From: Leisingera aquimarina DSM 24565
GTDB taxonomy: Bacteria; Pseudomonadota; Alphaproteobacteria; Rhodobacterales; Rhodobacteraceae
NCBI RefSeq assembly: GCF_000473165.1
Contig: NZ_KI421504.1
Span: forward strand, 2,340,009 to 2,404,008
Length of the DNA stretch: 64,000 nt
Reading direction: 5' to 3'
The translations under genes and the position numbers were made by a program. Positions 18,436-27,757 of this stretch are shown here, piece by piece (the stretch's first letter is position 1; each line of letters opens with the position of its first letter). The notes below the pieces were generated by a model. That model saw only the letters and a program-made list of their open reading frames with translations, searched no databases and had not been told where the DNA came from.

Positions 18436-20313
18436 TCAGCCGGCGCGTTTGATGCCCATGACGCGGGCGCGGGCGCGCGGGTCGCTGTCGAAGAGCGCTG
18501 CCAGCTGCTCAGTCATTGCGCCGGCCAGCTGCTCCACGTCCGTGATCGTCACCGCGCGCTCGTAATAGCGGGTCACGTCGTGGCCGATGCCGATGGCGAG
18601 CAGTTCCACCTGCTTGCGCCGCTCCACCATTGCGATCACATCGCGCAGGTGTTTTTCCAGGTAGTTTGCCGGGTTAACCGAGAGCGTCGAATCATCCACT
18701 GGCGCGCCGTCCGAGATCACCATCAGGATCTTGCGCGCCTCCTGCCGGGCCGTCATCCGCCGGTGCGCCCATTCCAGCGCCTCGCCGTCGATGTTTTCCT
18801 TCAGCAGGCCCTCTTTCATCATCAGGCCCAGGTTGGTCCGGGTCCGGCGCATCGGGGCGTCCGCGCCTTTGTAGATGATATGGCGCAGATCGTTGAGGCG
18901 TCCGGGCTGCTGCGGGCGGCCGTCGTTCAGCCAAGCCTCGCGGGCCAGCCCGCCTTTCCAGGCACGGGTGGTGAAGCCCAGAACCTCGACCTTCACGTTG
19001 CAGCGCTCGAGCGTGCGCGCCAGCACATCGGCGCAGATCGCCGCGATTGAAATCGGGCGTCCGCGCATCGAACCGGAGTTGTCCAGCAGCAGCGTCACCA
19101 CGGTATCGCGGAATTCGGTGTCCTTCTCGCGCTTGAAGCTGAGCGGCGTGGTCGGGTTGGCGACAACCCGGGCCAGACGGCCGGCGTCCAGCGTGCCTTC
19201 TTCCAGGTCAAACTCCCAACTGCGGTTCTGCTGGGCCTGCAGGCGCCGCTGCAGCTTGTTGGCCAGGCGGGATACCGCGCCCTTCAGCGGCTCCAGCTGC
19301 TGGTCGAGATAGGCGCGCAGCCGCTCCAGTTCGGCAGGCTCTGCAAGGTCCTCGGCGGCGATTTCCTCGTCGTGGCTGTCTTGAAACACCTTGTAGTCCG
19401 GATCAGCTTCGGAGGCCGGCGGCGGGGCGGGCGGCTCCAGCGGCGCTTCGCCGTCGGGCATTTCGGTGTCCTCGGCGAATTCATCATCCGCCATCTCGTC
19501 CATCGAGACCTGGGCCTGGCTCTCGTCCTGCTGCTGTTCCTGGGATTGCTCGGGGCTGGCGTCGGCCTGTTCGTCCTCGGAGTCGTCCTGGCCGCTGCTA
19601 TCCGGATCATCCTGCTCTTCGGCGTTGTCCTCGGCCTCATCGTTGGCGTCGTCGTCCAGCTCATCCGGGTCATCGCCGAGCTGGTCGCCATAGCCGAGGT
19701 CGGAGATCACCTGCCGGGCCAGTTTGGCAAATTCAGCCTGATCGGCAATGGTTTCGTCCAGATTTTCCAGCGTGCCGCCGGCCTGGGCTTCGATGAAGCC
19801 GCGCCACAATTCCATGATGTTGGAGGCCCCTTCGGGCAGCGGGCGCCCGGTGGCCAGATGGCGGATCAGATAGCCGGCCGAGGCCGCCAGCGGCGCCTCG
19901 GAGGAGGATTTCATCTGGTCATAACCGCGGCGGATCGACTCGTTGCGGATCTTCACGTCGATGTTCGACGCGGTGCCCGGCATATGGCGCGCGCCCATCG
20001 CCTCGCAGCGGGCGGTTTCCATCGCCTCATAAAGATCGCGGGCCATTTCGCCCTGCGGGACGTATCTGGCGTGGGTGGCATCGTCGTGGAATTTGTGGCG
20101 CAGCGCCAGTGCGTCGGCGGTGCCGCGGGCCAGCAGCACCTCTTCGCGGCTCATCCGGCGCGAGACCTGCGGCAGCCGCATTGAGTCACCCGACAGCCCC
20201 GAGGGGTCAACGGTATAGCTGACCGACAGTTCCGGGTCGTTGGCCATCACCTTGGTGGCTTCAGCCAGCGCCTTCTTGAACGGATCGGCTGGGTTGTCGT
20301 TCGGCTTTTTCAT
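18436..20313 (-). CDS. cobT: aerobic cobaltochelatase subunit CobT
   Basis: CobT works with CobS and CobN to insert cobalt into hydrogenobyrinic acid diamide in the aerobic cobalamin pathway. The 625-residue protein has a conserved N-terminal half with [21 protein letters not shown] strongly acidic, low-complexity middle follows (about residues 205-310, runs of Asp/Glu/Gln). The C-terminal von Willebrand-A-like domain carries the MIDAS motif DNSGSMRG and later [17 protein letters not shown] 20313 starts the recognised [15 protein letters not shown]; the longer frame runs into hairpins. cobS lies upstream on the same strand, 195 bp away. Confidence 0.93.
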   Translation of the reverse strand: MKKPNDNPADPFKKALAEATKVMANDPELSVSYTVDPSGLSGDSMRLPQVSRRMSREEVLLARGTADALALRHKFHDDATHARYVPQGEMARDLYEAMETARCEAMGARHMPGTASNIDVKIRNESIRRGYDQMKSSSEAPLAASAGYLIRHLATGRPLPEGASNIMELWRGFIEAQAGGTLENLDETIADQAEFAKLARQVISDLGYGDQLGDDPDELDDDANDEAEDNAEEQDDPDSSGQDDSEDEQADASPEQSQEQQQDESQAQVSMDEMADDEFAEDTEMPDGEAPLEPPAPPPASEADPDYKVFQDSHDEEIAAEDLAEPAELERLRAYLDQQLEPLKGAVSRLANKLQRRLQAQQNRSWEFDLEEGTLDAGRLARVVANPTTPLSFKREKDTEFRDTVVTLLLDNSGSMRGRPISIAAICADVLARTLERCNVKVEVLGFTTRAWKGGLAREAWLNDGRPQQPGRLNDLRHIIYKGADAPMRRTRTNLGLMMKEGLLKENIDGEALEWAHRRMTARQEARKILMVISDGAPVDDSTLSVNPANYLEKHLRDVIAMVERRKQVELLAIGIGHDVTRYYERAVTITDVEQLAGAMTEQLAALFDSDPRARARVMGIKRAG

Positions 20314-20508
20314 GGTCGCACCTAGTCCCTTGTGAGCATCCCCCCTCTTTTTGGGAAAGTCCAGTGGGTCAGCTGCGGTGAGGGCAGCGCCCGGCCCGGC
20401 GGGGTGGGAAGCGGTGTGCCCGCCCCGTCGTGCTGAAAGCACGCCTCCGGAATGACGGAGGGCGGGACGGGCGCTGCCCGGCCTAATGGCCGGGCGGCAC
20501 GTCACAGA
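20314..20508. repeat. structured cobS-cobT intergenic sequence
   Basis: This 195-bp spacer contains a perfect 12-bp inverted repeat, GGGCAGCGCCCG at 20382-20393 and its complement at 20468-20479. The enclosed sequence folds as CGTGC/GCACG (20429-20443) and CCTCCG/CGGAGG (20444-20461). A further 8-bp hairpin GCCCGGCC-TAAT-GGCCGGGC (20476-20495) overlaps the right arm, so alternative folds compete. It resembles the element on the other side of cobT in style. It may be a transposable palindromic unit, or it may tune expression of cobT relative to cobS. Confidence 0.6.
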
Positions 20509-21495
20509 TTAGCCCAGCGAAACGCTCGCGGCGCTTTCCGGCAGCTCTTCGTCAAAACAGCGCTGGTAGAACTCGGCCACGGTCTGGCGCTCCAGCTCGT
20601 CGCATTTGTTCAGGAATGACAGCCGGAAGGCATAGCCCACGTTGCGGAAGATCTCGACGTTCTGCGCCCAGTTGATCACGGTCCGCGGCGACATCACGGT
20701 CGACAGATCGCCGTTCATGAAGGCGGTGCGGGTGAGGTCGGCAACGGTCACCATCTGGCTGATGGTCTTGCGGCCATCTGCGGTGTTGTAATGCGGTGCC
20801 TTGGACAGGATGATCGCGGCCTCGGCATCATGGCTGAGGTAGTTCAGGGTCGAGACCAGCGACCAGCGGTCCATCTGGGCCTGGTTGATCTGCTGGGTGC
20901 CGTGGTACAGCCCGGTGGTGTCGCCCAGGCCGACGGTGTTGGCAGTTGCAAACAGGCGGAAGAACGGGTTTGGGGTGATGATCTCGTTCTGGTCCAAGAG
21001 GGTCAGCTTGCCGTCATGTTCGAGAACCCGCTGGATCACAAACATCACGTCGGCGCGGCCCGCATCGTATTCGTCAAACACGATGGCAACCGGATTGCGC
21101 AGCGCCCAGGGCAGGATTCCTTCGTGGAACTCAGTGACCTGCTTGCCGTCGCGCAGTTTGATCGCGTCCTTGCCGATCAGGTCGATCCGCGAGATGTGGC
21201 TGTCGAGGTTTACACGCACGGAGGGCCAGTTCAGACGGGCGGCGACCTGCTCGATGTGGGTCGATTTGCCGGTGCCGTGGTAGCCTTGGATCATCACACG
21301 GCGGTTGTGGCTGAAGCCTGCCAGGATAGCCAACGTGGTCTCCGGGTCGAACTTGTAGGTGTGGTCGATTGCCGGCACCCGCTCCGAGCCTTCGGCAAAG
21401 CCTCTGACCGTCATGTCGGTGTCGATCCCGAACACATCGCGGACCGAAATCGTTTCGGTCGGTTTCGCATCCATATCCACAAAGCCGTCGGTCAT
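20509..21495 (-). CDS. cobS: aerobic cobaltochelatase subunit CobS
   Basis: CobS is the AAA+ ATPase of the CobNST cobaltochelatase; with CobT it powers cobalt insertion by CobN. The 328-residue protein has Walker [10 protein letters not shown] at 71-79, Walker [12 protein letters not shown] near 137, a [15 protein letters not shown] sensor stretch and arginine-finger candidates near [10 protein letters not shown]. Start is ATG 21495; an in-frame ATG seven codons later ([10 protein letters not shown]) is also possible. CobN is not in the window, which is usual because it often lies elsewhere. No cobalamin riboswitch was found upstream. Confidence 0.95.
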   Translation of the reverse strand: MTDGFVDMDAKPTETISVRDVFGIDTDMTVRGFAEGSERVPAIDHTYKFDPETTLAILAGFSHNRRVMIQGYHGTGKSTHIEQVAARLNWPSVRVNLDSHISRIDLIGKDAIKLRDGKQVTEFHEGILPWALRNPVAIVFDEYDAGRADVMFVIQRVLEHDGKLTLLDQNEIITPNPFFRLFATANTVGLGDTTGLYHGTQQINQAQMDRWSLVSTLNYLSHDAEAAIILSKAPHYNTADGRKTISQMVTVADLTRTAFMNGDLSTVMSPRTVINWAQNVEIFRNVGYAFRLSFLNKCDELERQTVAEFYQRCFDEELPESAASVSLG

Positions 21496-21885
21496 CGCAG
21501 TCGATCCTTATCCCTCTTCCCTGCTGTCAGGGGTCAATTCGCGGGATTGGTGCCTGATCTGGCGGGCAAGGGCAAGGGAAAGTAATGCAGCAAACCAGCT
21601 GAGGTTGCGATTGTTCCGGATCTGGACGGGCGGGAAGGGAAAGGCGGGCAGCGCCCTATCTTACGCACAGCGCCCCCAGCCGGGCAGCGGGGGGCGCGTT
21701 TTGCCGGCTCTTGCTGAGCTTTGGGGGGTAGGCTGCGGCCGGCACATCTTTGGGTAGCCGGTCGTGGCAGCACACGTCAAAGAAATAAAAAGTCTATTTT
21801 AAGATTTCGGCGAAAGACCGCCCATAGCAGCCTGTCCTGAGGCGGTTTCCCGTGACACGGCGCGCGGGCCGGCTGGTGCAGGGCG
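21496..21885. other. cobS upstream region (390 bp), no gene seen
   Basis: This gap separates cobS from the BLUF-like gene. It contains a hairpin GCGCCCCC (21670-21677) with GGGGGCGC (21690-21697) followed by GTTTTG on the plus strand. An AT-rich pocket at about 21780-21812 could hold a minus-strand promoter for cobS, or the tail of the upstream transcript. Short ORFs here show no family resemblance. I see no B12 riboswitch elements. Confidence 0.4.
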
Positions 21886-22254
21886 TCAGGCGGCAAGCGC
21901 CTGCCTGCTGAACGCCAGCCCGGTCAGCATGGCGACTTCGCGGCGCATTGCGCTGGCGAGGTGCTCAGCCTTGGCATAGGATAGGTAGATTTTGTCGAAG
22001 GCGCGGGAGCGGATGGGCATCGCTCCGGTGACGTCAGCAGACACGAACAGAGGGCTGGACTTGGCTTGGCTGACGGTGTTCTGCAAGGCGGCTTCCGGCC
22101 CTTCCAGGATGAAGTGCACCTCTTCTCCGCTGCGGATCATCATGCCGGTGGCGCCGCCATCGCGGAACGCCGGGCGGTTCCGGCTGATGAATTGGGCGAT
22201 CTGCTGATGGCTGGTACCGGCGGTCAGCTGGGCGGTGAGGGTGAGGCGGTGCAT
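21886..22254 (-). CDS. BLUF-like domain protein with altered flavin site (tentative)
   Basis: The 122-residue protein has the order of a BLUF photoreceptor domain: an N-terminal strand HRLTLTAQL, a helix, a GATGMMIRSGEEVHFILEGPEAAL block that mirrors the family TGxLLY...LEGPEEAV block, and a later helix with basic residues. The residues that bind and tune the flavin are altered. The usual Gln in the QxLEGP strand appears as Phe, the N-terminal Tyr region reads LTLT, and the paired Asn positions read RNRPAF. If the fold assignment is right, the protein is probably not a light sensor. It stands alone between cobS and a J-domain gene. Confidence 0.6.
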   Translation of the reverse strand: MHRLTLTAQLTAGTSHQQIAQFISRNRPAFRDGGATGMMIRSGEEVHFILEGPEAALQNTVSQAKSSPLFVSADVTGAMPIRSRAFDKIYLSYAKAEHLASAMRREVAMLTGLAFSRQALAA

Positions 22255-22463
22255 GGGCTGTCTCCTGTTGGGGCCGGTGCAGCGGAGGCTGCTGGCTTAG
22301 GCGCTGTTGATAACTTCAATTTAAGCGCGAGTTGCTCGTTCCGCCTGCCTGCAGAAGGATAGATACCCCGCTGCAGCGGTCGCAAAATCGCGGCCGCCTG
22401 ACCCAAAGGATAGCTGCCTGGCCCCTGGCGCTTGCCTTGCCGTGGCCTGAGGGCGCCTTCGGT

Positions 22464-22492
22464 AAAAAAAGAGCGGCCCCTGGCCGCTCTTT
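22464..22492 (-). terminator. intrinsic terminator of the J-domain gene
   Basis: AAAGAGCGGCC (22468-22478) and GGCCGCTCTTT (22482-22492) form an 11-bp perfect stem with a three-base loop. On the minus strand it is followed by a run of seven T. It sits 22 bp after the end of the J-domain gene. Confidence 0.88.
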
Positions 22493-22513
22493 GCGCATCC
22501 GTGTTCCGGCCGC

Positions 22514-23137
22514 TTATTTGAAGCTTTTGCTGTCCTTGATCTGGTCCCAGGCCCACATGACCTCTTGCAGCTGCTCTTCCTGGCTGCGGTCACCACCGTT
22601 GATGTCGGGGTGCAGCACCTTGATCAGCTTTTTATACGCCTTGCGGATATCAGCCTTGGTCCAGTCGTCCTTGGCTTCCAGGATCTCGATCGCGCGGCGC
22701 TCGGTGGGCGGCAGGCGGCGGCCCGCCTTGGCGGCACGCCCGGGGTTTTGCGTCGCGTTGACGCCCAGCACCTGATGCGGGTCCTCAATGCCGAGACGGG
22801 CCCAGGCGCGCGCCTCCGGGTCGCCCATCGGCTTGGTTTCGCGTTCCCAGACTTTGTCCTTGGACTGCTGCGCGTTCAGTTCGGCTTCGGTGGTGCCTTC
22901 AAAGAAGTTCCAGCCGTTATTGTATTCGCGCACGTGCTCCTGGCAGAACCAGTAGAAATCATCCAGCACATCCGGCGCCTTGGGCGCGCGGAACTTGCCG
23001 GCTTCCTCGCAGCCGTCTTTGTCGCACTGCCGGACGGAAGTTTCGGACGCGCCGGTGGCGGCCCGGCGTCCGCGCGGGTTCTTCTTTTTGGCTGAGCGGA
23101 TGGACATATCAAAGCCAAAGGGATCGGACTTGCTCAT
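22514..23137 (-). CDS. J-domain protein with N-terminal cysteine motif
   Basis: The 207-residue cytoplasmic protein ends in a J domain (about residues 140-205). Its HPD motif lies in KVLHPDINGGD, preceded by the basic helix DIRKAYKKLIK, so it should stimulate an Hsp70 ATPase. The N-terminal half carries CDKDGC and, 30 residues on, FCQEHV; two Cys, then Cys and His, could bind a metal ion. This arrangement differs from canonical DnaJ, which has the J domain first. The Hsp70 partner is not in the window. It lies opposite bolA, which is divergent. Confidence 0.88.
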   Translation of the reverse strand: MSKSDPFGFDMSIRSAKKKNPRGRRAATGASETSVRQCDKDGCEEAGKFRAPKAPDVLDDFYWFCQEHVREYNNGWNFFEGTTEAELNAQQSKDKVWERETKPMGDPEARAWARLGIEDPHQVLGVNATQNPGRAAKAGRRLPPTERRAIEILEAKDDWTKADIRKAYKKLIKVLHPDINGGDRSQEEQLQEVMWAWDQIKDSKSFK

Positions 23138-23244
23138 GGGGGCGCACCTTCTAGACGCATCTGTTCGACTCGGAGGCAGCAGTTTAGTCTAAGGTGCGCC
23201 AGATAGAAGGGGGCGCGCCGAAAAAATATGGGGATGAGCGGAAA

Positions 23245-23499
23245 ATGAACGTGAAGGAAGAGATGGAAGCAGCGCTGCAGGCGGCCTTTGCCCCCAGCGC
23301 ATTGGAAGTGGTGAACGAAAGCCACAAACACGCAGGCCATGCCGGCGACGATGGCTCGGGCGAGAGCCATTTTGCAGTGATGATCCGCGCCGGAGCCTTT
23401 GAGGGGATGAACCGGGTGGCGCAGCACCGCGCTGTGCATAAGGCGCTGGGGGGTATCGTGCCGCGCATTCACGCGCTGGCGTTGGATATCGGGGTCTAG
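23245..23499 (+). CDS. BolA family protein
   Basis: The 84-residue protein fits the BolA family, which works with monothiol glutaredoxins in iron-sulfur trafficking and regulation. It shows the family helix (MEAALQAAFAPSALEVVNES), the invariant HAGH segment in ESHKHAGHAG, SHFAVMIRAGAFEG, and the QHRAVHKALGG stretch that is the BolA signature. ATG 23245 gives the normal length; an upstream in-frame start at 23194 would add 17 residues not typical of the family. It is divergent from the J-domain gene, with about 100 bp between. Confidence 0.93.
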   Translation: MNVKEEMEAALQAAFAPSALEVVNESHKHAGHAGDDGSGESHFAVMIRAGAFEGMNRVAQHRAVHKALGGIVPRIHALALDIGV

Positions 23500-23518
23500 G
23501 CACCAGGGCGCGGGAGGA

Positions 23519-24016
23519 TCAGTCCTCCCCGTCGCCTTTCTGTTCGGCGCGTTTCTTCAGCGCTGCGGTCATGCCTGCAACCGGGCTGAGTTCTTCGACA
23601 CCGTCATCGGACTGCATCTTGGCGGCGCCTGGTCCCGGCACCGGTATGGCTTCCAGCGGCGCCTCCGGGTCGCCGGCTGTCGCCGTGAGCGGTGGGGTTT
23701 GCGGCTCGGAATGCCGGAACTCGACTGAGGGGGCTGCAGGTTCCTTGCGGCCCGGCGCGGGCGGGTCTGCTGCCTGATCCGCGGCAATAGCCCGGCGGAA
23801 CACCATCACGTTGCGCCAGTTGGTGGTGGAGCCTGTCAGGCCGGAGCGTTCCTCGCTCGGCAGCAGCTCCGCCCGTTGGAACTCCCAGCCGTCCGCCGCC
23901 ATTTCATTGAGCTGGATCTCCACCGAATTGGCAAAGCGGGCCTCAGGGGTCTTAACCCCCTTCGCCTTGGTGCCCTTGGCGGGCGCGGGGACAACTTTGT
24001 ATTCAAAGGCTGGCAT
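23519..24016 (-). CDS. DUF4177-type protein with disordered C-terminal half
   Basis: The first 85 residues of this 165-residue protein resemble DUF4177: FEYKVVPAP at the start, then LNEMAADGWEFQRAELLP and NVMVFRR, a small beta-alpha fold of unknown function. Residues 90-140 are Pro-, Ala- and Glu-rich and likely disordered, and a short charged tail ends KKRAEQKGDGED. The 3-prime end faces bolA, 19 bp apart, so they converge. No signal peptide or membrane helix is seen. Function is unknown. Confidence 0.8.
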   Translation of the reverse strand: MPAFEYKVVPAPAKGTKAKGVKTPEARFANSVEIQLNEMAADGWEFQRAELLPSEERSGLTGSTTNWRNVMVFRRAIAADQAADPPAPGRKEPAAPSVEFRHSEPQTPPLTATAGDPEAPLEAIPVPGPGAAKMQSDDGVEELSPVAGMTAALKKRAEQKGDGED

Positions 24017-24199
24017 GCGGCTCTCCTGTCTTGAAGAGCAGGTTTAGCGGAAGAGGGCCGGGGGTCAAGGCGCGGGTTGTGCTTGCGGTCCCGCATCCGC
24101 CATAGGCTTCGTTCCGGAGCGAACAATTGCCGCTTGAGAGCCGCACCAATCGCGGGAATTCTAGGGGGCTGGATTGACGATACCGCAGGAGGAAACACC

Positions 24200-25030
24200 A
24201 TGCAGACGCAGGTCGAGAAATTTGAGACGTTCAGGGCGCTGCACCAGCAGGGTGAAACCTTTGTCATGCCCAATGCGTGGGATGCGGGTTCGGCGGTGAT
24301 ACTGGCCGCGATGGGGTTTCGGGCGCTGGCGACAACCAGTGCAGGGTATGCATTTTCCGTGGCCAAGCGAGACTCATTTGCAGAGCTGTCGCGCGCTGAA
24401 GTCCTGCGGAATGCAGGGCAGATCGCCAATGCGGCGGAGCTGCCGGTGTCCGCCGATCTGGAGAATGGATTTGGGCATTTGCCTCAGGATTGTGCCGAGA
24501 CCGTTATCGAGGCGGTGGAAACCGGAGCCGTTGGCGGGGCCATAGAAGATGCAACAGGGGAGGCGGAGCGCCCGATCTATGAGATCAGCGAGGCGGTGGA
24601 CAGGATCTCTGCGGCCGTTGAAGCCGCCCGGGGGCGTCCTTTTCTGCTGACGGCGCGGGCTGAGAATTTTCTCTGGGGGCGGCCTGACCTGAAGGATACC
24701 ATTCGCCGTCTGCAGGCATTTTCAGAGGCTGGGGCAGATGTGCTCTATGCGCCGGGGCTGCCGGACCTGGCCGCAGTCCGAACCCTGTGCTCGGAAGTGG
24801 ACAAGCCAGTAAATGTTGTGGCGGGACTTCAGGGGGAGGTGCTGAACGTTGCAGAACTGTCTGAGGCCGGAGTGACGCGGATCAGCACCGGGGGCTCCTT
24901 GGCGCGGGCGGCCTTGGGGGCGCTGCGCCGTGCAGGCGAGGAAATCCTGCAAGAGGGGAGCTTTGCCTATGCTGCAAAGGCTTATCCGGGTGGTGAATTG
25001 GCCAGTTTGATGAGCAGGGGGCAAGCCTGA
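24200..25030 (+). CDS. isocitrate lyase/PEP mutase superfamily protein
   Basis: This 276-residue enzyme belongs to the PEP mutase/isocitrate lyase superfamily, whose members act on C-C or C-P bonds of 2-oxo or carboxy acids. Family marks are the N-terminal FVMPNAWDAGSAVILAAMGF, the metal-binding SADLENGFG segment, GGAIEDATGE (equivalent to the usual GxxIED), FLLTARAENFL, and the GADVLYAPGL strand. The short-form subfamily (phosphonomutase-like) fits its size better than true PrpB, and the cysteine active-site loop KKCGH is not seen, so isocitrate lyase activity is unlikely. AGGAGG precedes ATG 24200. Exact substrate unknown. Confidence 0.85.
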   Translation: MQTQVEKFETFRALHQQGETFVMPNAWDAGSAVILAAMGFRALATTSAGYAFSVAKRDSFAELSRAEVLRNAGQIANAAELPVSADLENGFGHLPQDCAETVIEAVETGAVGGAIEDATGEAERPIYEISEAVDRISAAVEAARGRPFLLTARAENFLWGRPDLKDTIRRLQAFSEAGADVLYAPGLPDLAAVRTLCSEVDKPVNVVAGLQGEVLNVAELSEAGVTRISTGGSLARAALGALRRAGEEILQEGSFAYAAKAYPGGELASLMSRGQA

Positions 25031-25187
25031 TACGGACCCTGTGCCGGACCCGCTGCAGGCTGTGCTGCGCCCGGTGGCAGGGGTAGTGGCAGGGGAGAGG
25101 ACTCAAAGAAGCGATTTTCGCACCCGCCTGAGACAGGCCGCGGCCCTCCGTGATTTGTCATCCCGAGTACACAGGAGGGAGGGCACA

Positions 25188-25198
25188 GGGGGGGGGGG
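25188..25198 (+). repeat. 11-base G homopolymer
   Basis: Eleven consecutive G bases lie in the convergent gap between the PEP-mutase-like gene and gatB. It is the longest homopolymer I noticed. Such a run can slip in replication or sequencing. It is not in a promoter or reading frame that I can identify. Confidence 0.9.
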
Positions 25199-25226
25199 CA
25201 CGCATGTCACCCTCTTGGCTGGGTAC

Positions 25227-25264
25227 AAAAAGGGCGCTCCGGTTTCACCCGTGCGGCGCCCTTT
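25227..25264 (-). terminator. intrinsic terminator of gatB
   Basis: GCGCCCTTT/AAAGGGCGC arms at 25229-25237 and 25256-25264 form a nine-base-pair stem with an 18-nt loop. On the minus strand a short T run follows. It lies 23 bp after the gatB stop. Confidence 0.7.
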
Positions 25265-25287
25265 CCGTGTCCGGTTTCCGGGAGGGT

Positions 25288-26799
25288 TCAGCCGCCCAGT
25301 TTTTGTGCCACCAGCTTGTTCACGGCGGCGGGGTTGGCCTTGCCGCCGGTGGCTTTCATCACCTGGCCGACAAACCAGCCTGCCAGCTTCGGGTTCACCT
25401 TGGCCTTCTCCACCTGGGCCGGGTTGGCGGCGATGATCTCGTCCAGGGCGGTCTCGATGGCGCCGGTATCGGTCACCTGCTTCATGCCGCGCTCTTCGAC
25501 GATCTGCGCCGGGTCGCCGCCTTCGGTGTAGACGATCTCGAACAGGTCCTTGGCGATCTTGCCCGAAATCGCGTCCGAGGCGATCAGGTCGATGATGCCG
25601 CCCAGCTGCGCCGGGGAGACCGGCGAGTCGGTGATGCTGTGGTCTTCTTTCTTCAGGCGGCCGAACAGCTCGTTGATGACCCAGTTGGCGGCCAGCTTGC
25701 CGCTGCGGCCCTGGGCGGTCTCTTCAAAGAAGGCCGCCGATTCCACATCGGCTGTCAGCACCGAGGCGTCATAGTCGCTGAGCCCGAAGTCCTTGATGAA
25801 ACGCGCCTTCTTCTCGTCCGGCAGCTCCGGCAGATTGGCTTTGATCTCATCCACCCAGGCCTGTTCGATTTCCAGCGGCAGCAGGTCGGGGTCGGGGAAA
25901 TAGCGGTAGTCATGCGCCTCTTCCTTGGAGCGCATGGAGCGGGTCTCGCCCTTGTCCGGATCGTACAGCCGGGTTTCCTGGTCGATCTTGCCGCCTGCTT
26001 CGATGATCGCAATCTGGCGGCGCGCCTCGACTTCGATGGCCTGCTGGATGAAGCGCATGGAATTCATGTTCTTGATCTCGCAGCGGGTGCCGAGGTGGCC
26101 GAAATCCTGGGTTTCCTGGTACTTCTCGTACTGGCCGGGCAGGCAGACCGAAACGTTCACGTCGGCGCGCAGGTTGCCGTTCTGCATGTTGCCGTCGCAG
26201 GTGCCCAAGTACTGCATGATCTGGCGCAGCTTGGCGATATAGGCGGCGGCTTCCTCCGGCCCGCGGATGTCGGGGCGGGAGACGATCTCCATCAGGCAGA
26301 CGCCGGTGCGGTTGAGGTCGACAAAGGACATGTTGGGGTCCATGTCGTGGATCGATTTGCCCGCGTCCTGCTCCATGTGGATGCGCTCGACCCGCACGTT
26401 GCGCGCGGTGCCGTCGCCGAGTTCCACCAGCACTTCGCCCTCGCCCACGATAGGGTGGTACAGCTGCGAAATCTGATAGCCCTGCGGCAGGTCGGGATAG
26501 AAATAGTTCTTGCGGTCAAAGGCCGACCACAGGTTGATATCCGCCTTCAGGCCAAGCCCGGTGCGCACCGCCTGCTCAACGCAGAACTCGTTGATCACCG
26601 GCAGCATGCCGGGCATTGCTGCGTCCACGAAAGCCACGTTGGAGTTCGGTTCGGCGCCAAATTTGGTGGACGCGCCGGAGAACAGCTTGGACTTGGAACT
26701 GACCTGGGCATGCACCTCCATACCGATGACCAGTTCCCAGTCATGCTTGGCGCCCGCGATCACCTTGGGCTTGGGGAGTTCATATGTCAGGTCGAGCAT
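25288..26799 (-). CDS. gatB: aspartyl/glutamyl-tRNA amidotransferase subunit B
   Basis: GatB is the kinase subunit of GatCAB, which converts Glu-tRNA(Gln) (and Asp-tRNA(Asn)) to the amidated forms in organisms lacking the matching synthetases. The 503-residue protein shows [23 protein letters not shown] at the start of the cradle domain, the [27 protein letters not shown] and [18 protein letters not shown] signatures, and a C-terminal GatB/YqeY tail with [24 protein letters not shown]. Start is ATG 26799; the open frame extends 60 codons further into atypical sequence. gatC and gatA are not adjacent. Confidence 0.97.
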   Translation of the reverse strand: MLDLTYELPKPKVIAGAKHDWELVIGMEVHAQVSSKSKLFSGASTKFGAEPNSNVAFVDAAMPGMLPVINEFCVEQAVRTGLGLKADINLWSAFDRKNYFYPDLPQGYQISQLYHPIVGEGEVLVELGDGTARNVRVERIHMEQDAGKSIHDMDPNMSFVDLNRTGVCLMEIVSRPDIRGPEEAAAYIAKLRQIMQYLGTCDGNMQNGNLRADVNVSVCLPGQYEKYQETQDFGHLGTRCEIKNMNSMRFIQQAIEVEARRQIAIIEAGGKIDQETRLYDPDKGETRSMRSKEEAHDYRYFPDPDLLPLEIEQAWVDEIKANLPELPDEKKARFIKDFGLSDYDASVLTADVESAAFFEETAQGRSGKLAANWVINELFGRLKKEDHSITDSPVSPAQLGGIIDLIASDAISGKIAKDLFEIVYTEGGDPAQIVEERGMKQVTDTGAIETALDEIIAANPAQVEKAKVNPKLAGWFVGQVMKATGGKANPAAVNKLVAQKLGG

Positions 26800-26979
26800 G
26801 GTTTTCCGCCGTATCCGAATGTCCGATGTTGGCAAGCGTTCTAGGCCAGTGCGGCAGGGGGGGCAAGAGCCGCAAGGCGGGGAAAAGCAACAGGCGGCCT
26901 GAAATGGGGTTGGCTGCCTGACGGCCGGAGCAAATTGCGGAAGTGAGCGGCAGCCCCGACGAGCTGCCGCGTGGAGCAC

Positions 26980-27714
26980 TTAGACTGCGGCCAGCCGCTG
27001 GCTGTTGCGGCGCAGGGCGCCGAGAGAAAACAGCTGGAAAGCGATGAACACCGGCACAAAGTATTCCGGGAACAAGGCAAGCGGGTAGGCATTGATGACG
27101 TTGGGGTTGTCGAAGGCCATGAACTGTAAAGCGCCTGCGGATGTCGCGATGCCAAGGCTGACGGCAATGGCAAAATCGAGCAGGCCGATATAGCTGGCGC
27201 GGCGCACCAGATCCTCGGCATTTGCATCGCCGCGGTTCAGGGCGCGCATGGCCTGGATCGCGGCAATGCCGGCCAGAATGTCACCAATGCCCGCAGGCAG
27301 AGCAAACTGCCAGGGCAGGGGGCCCATCAGCCAGCCCAGAAGAAACACGCTGCCCATCAGCCGGAGGCTTTGAATGCTGATCAATTCGGCGTGCCCCAAA
27401 CTGCCGAGAATCGCCCGGCCGGTGACTGTCAGCCGGCCCAGCCCCCACAGGAAGGCTGCTCCGCCGATCAGGGGCATGAGGGCATATGGCGGATCGGTTA
27501 CCGCCAAGGGCGGCATCAGGATCCCGGCTTTGGCTAGCAGGACGACCAACGGGTGCCAGAGCCCCAGGGCGACAGTCGCCACAGCCACAGCAGTAGCCGA
27601 TTGCCGGAGCGGGAGGCCGGATTTGTAAGCTCCTATGCTGAGGATTCCTACGGCGAAGGCCGGAAGGATGACGGCGAAGGCCTGCACGTAGGCAGTTGCG
27701 AAAGTTTCGAACAT
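26980..27714 (-). CDS. hypothetical multi-helix membrane protein
   Basis: The 244-residue protein is not assigned to a family. It has about seven hydrophobic segments: near residues 8-28, 40-62, 78-98, 118-140, 143-160, 175-195 and 215-235. The C-terminus is basic (RRNSQRL). It has no signal peptide separate from the first helix. It is transcribed divergently from an HxlR regulator with a dyad in the shared promoter, so it is probably that regulator's target. A detoxification or transport role is plausible for HxlR targets but is not shown by the sequence. Confidence 0.75.
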   Translation of the reverse strand: MFETFATAYVQAFAVILPAFAVGILSIGAYKSGLPLRQSATAVAVATVALGLWHPLVVLLAKAGILMPPLAVTDPPYALMPLIGGAAFLWGLGRLTVTGRAILGSLGHAELISIQSLRLMGSVFLLGWLMGPLPWQFALPAGIGDILAGIAAIQAMRALNRGDANAEDLVRRASYIGLLDFAIAVSLGIATSAGALQFMAFDNPNVINAYPLALFPEYFVPVFIAFQLFSLGALRRNSQRLAAV

Positions 27715-27757
27715 GTCCTTGCTCCTGATAGCCCGGGTTTTGTTGGTTTCAATTTTG

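Noticed and set aside
20509-21885. Cobalamin riboswitch upstream of cobS
   Set aside because: No B12 box or paired elements found in the 390-bp upstream region on either strand.
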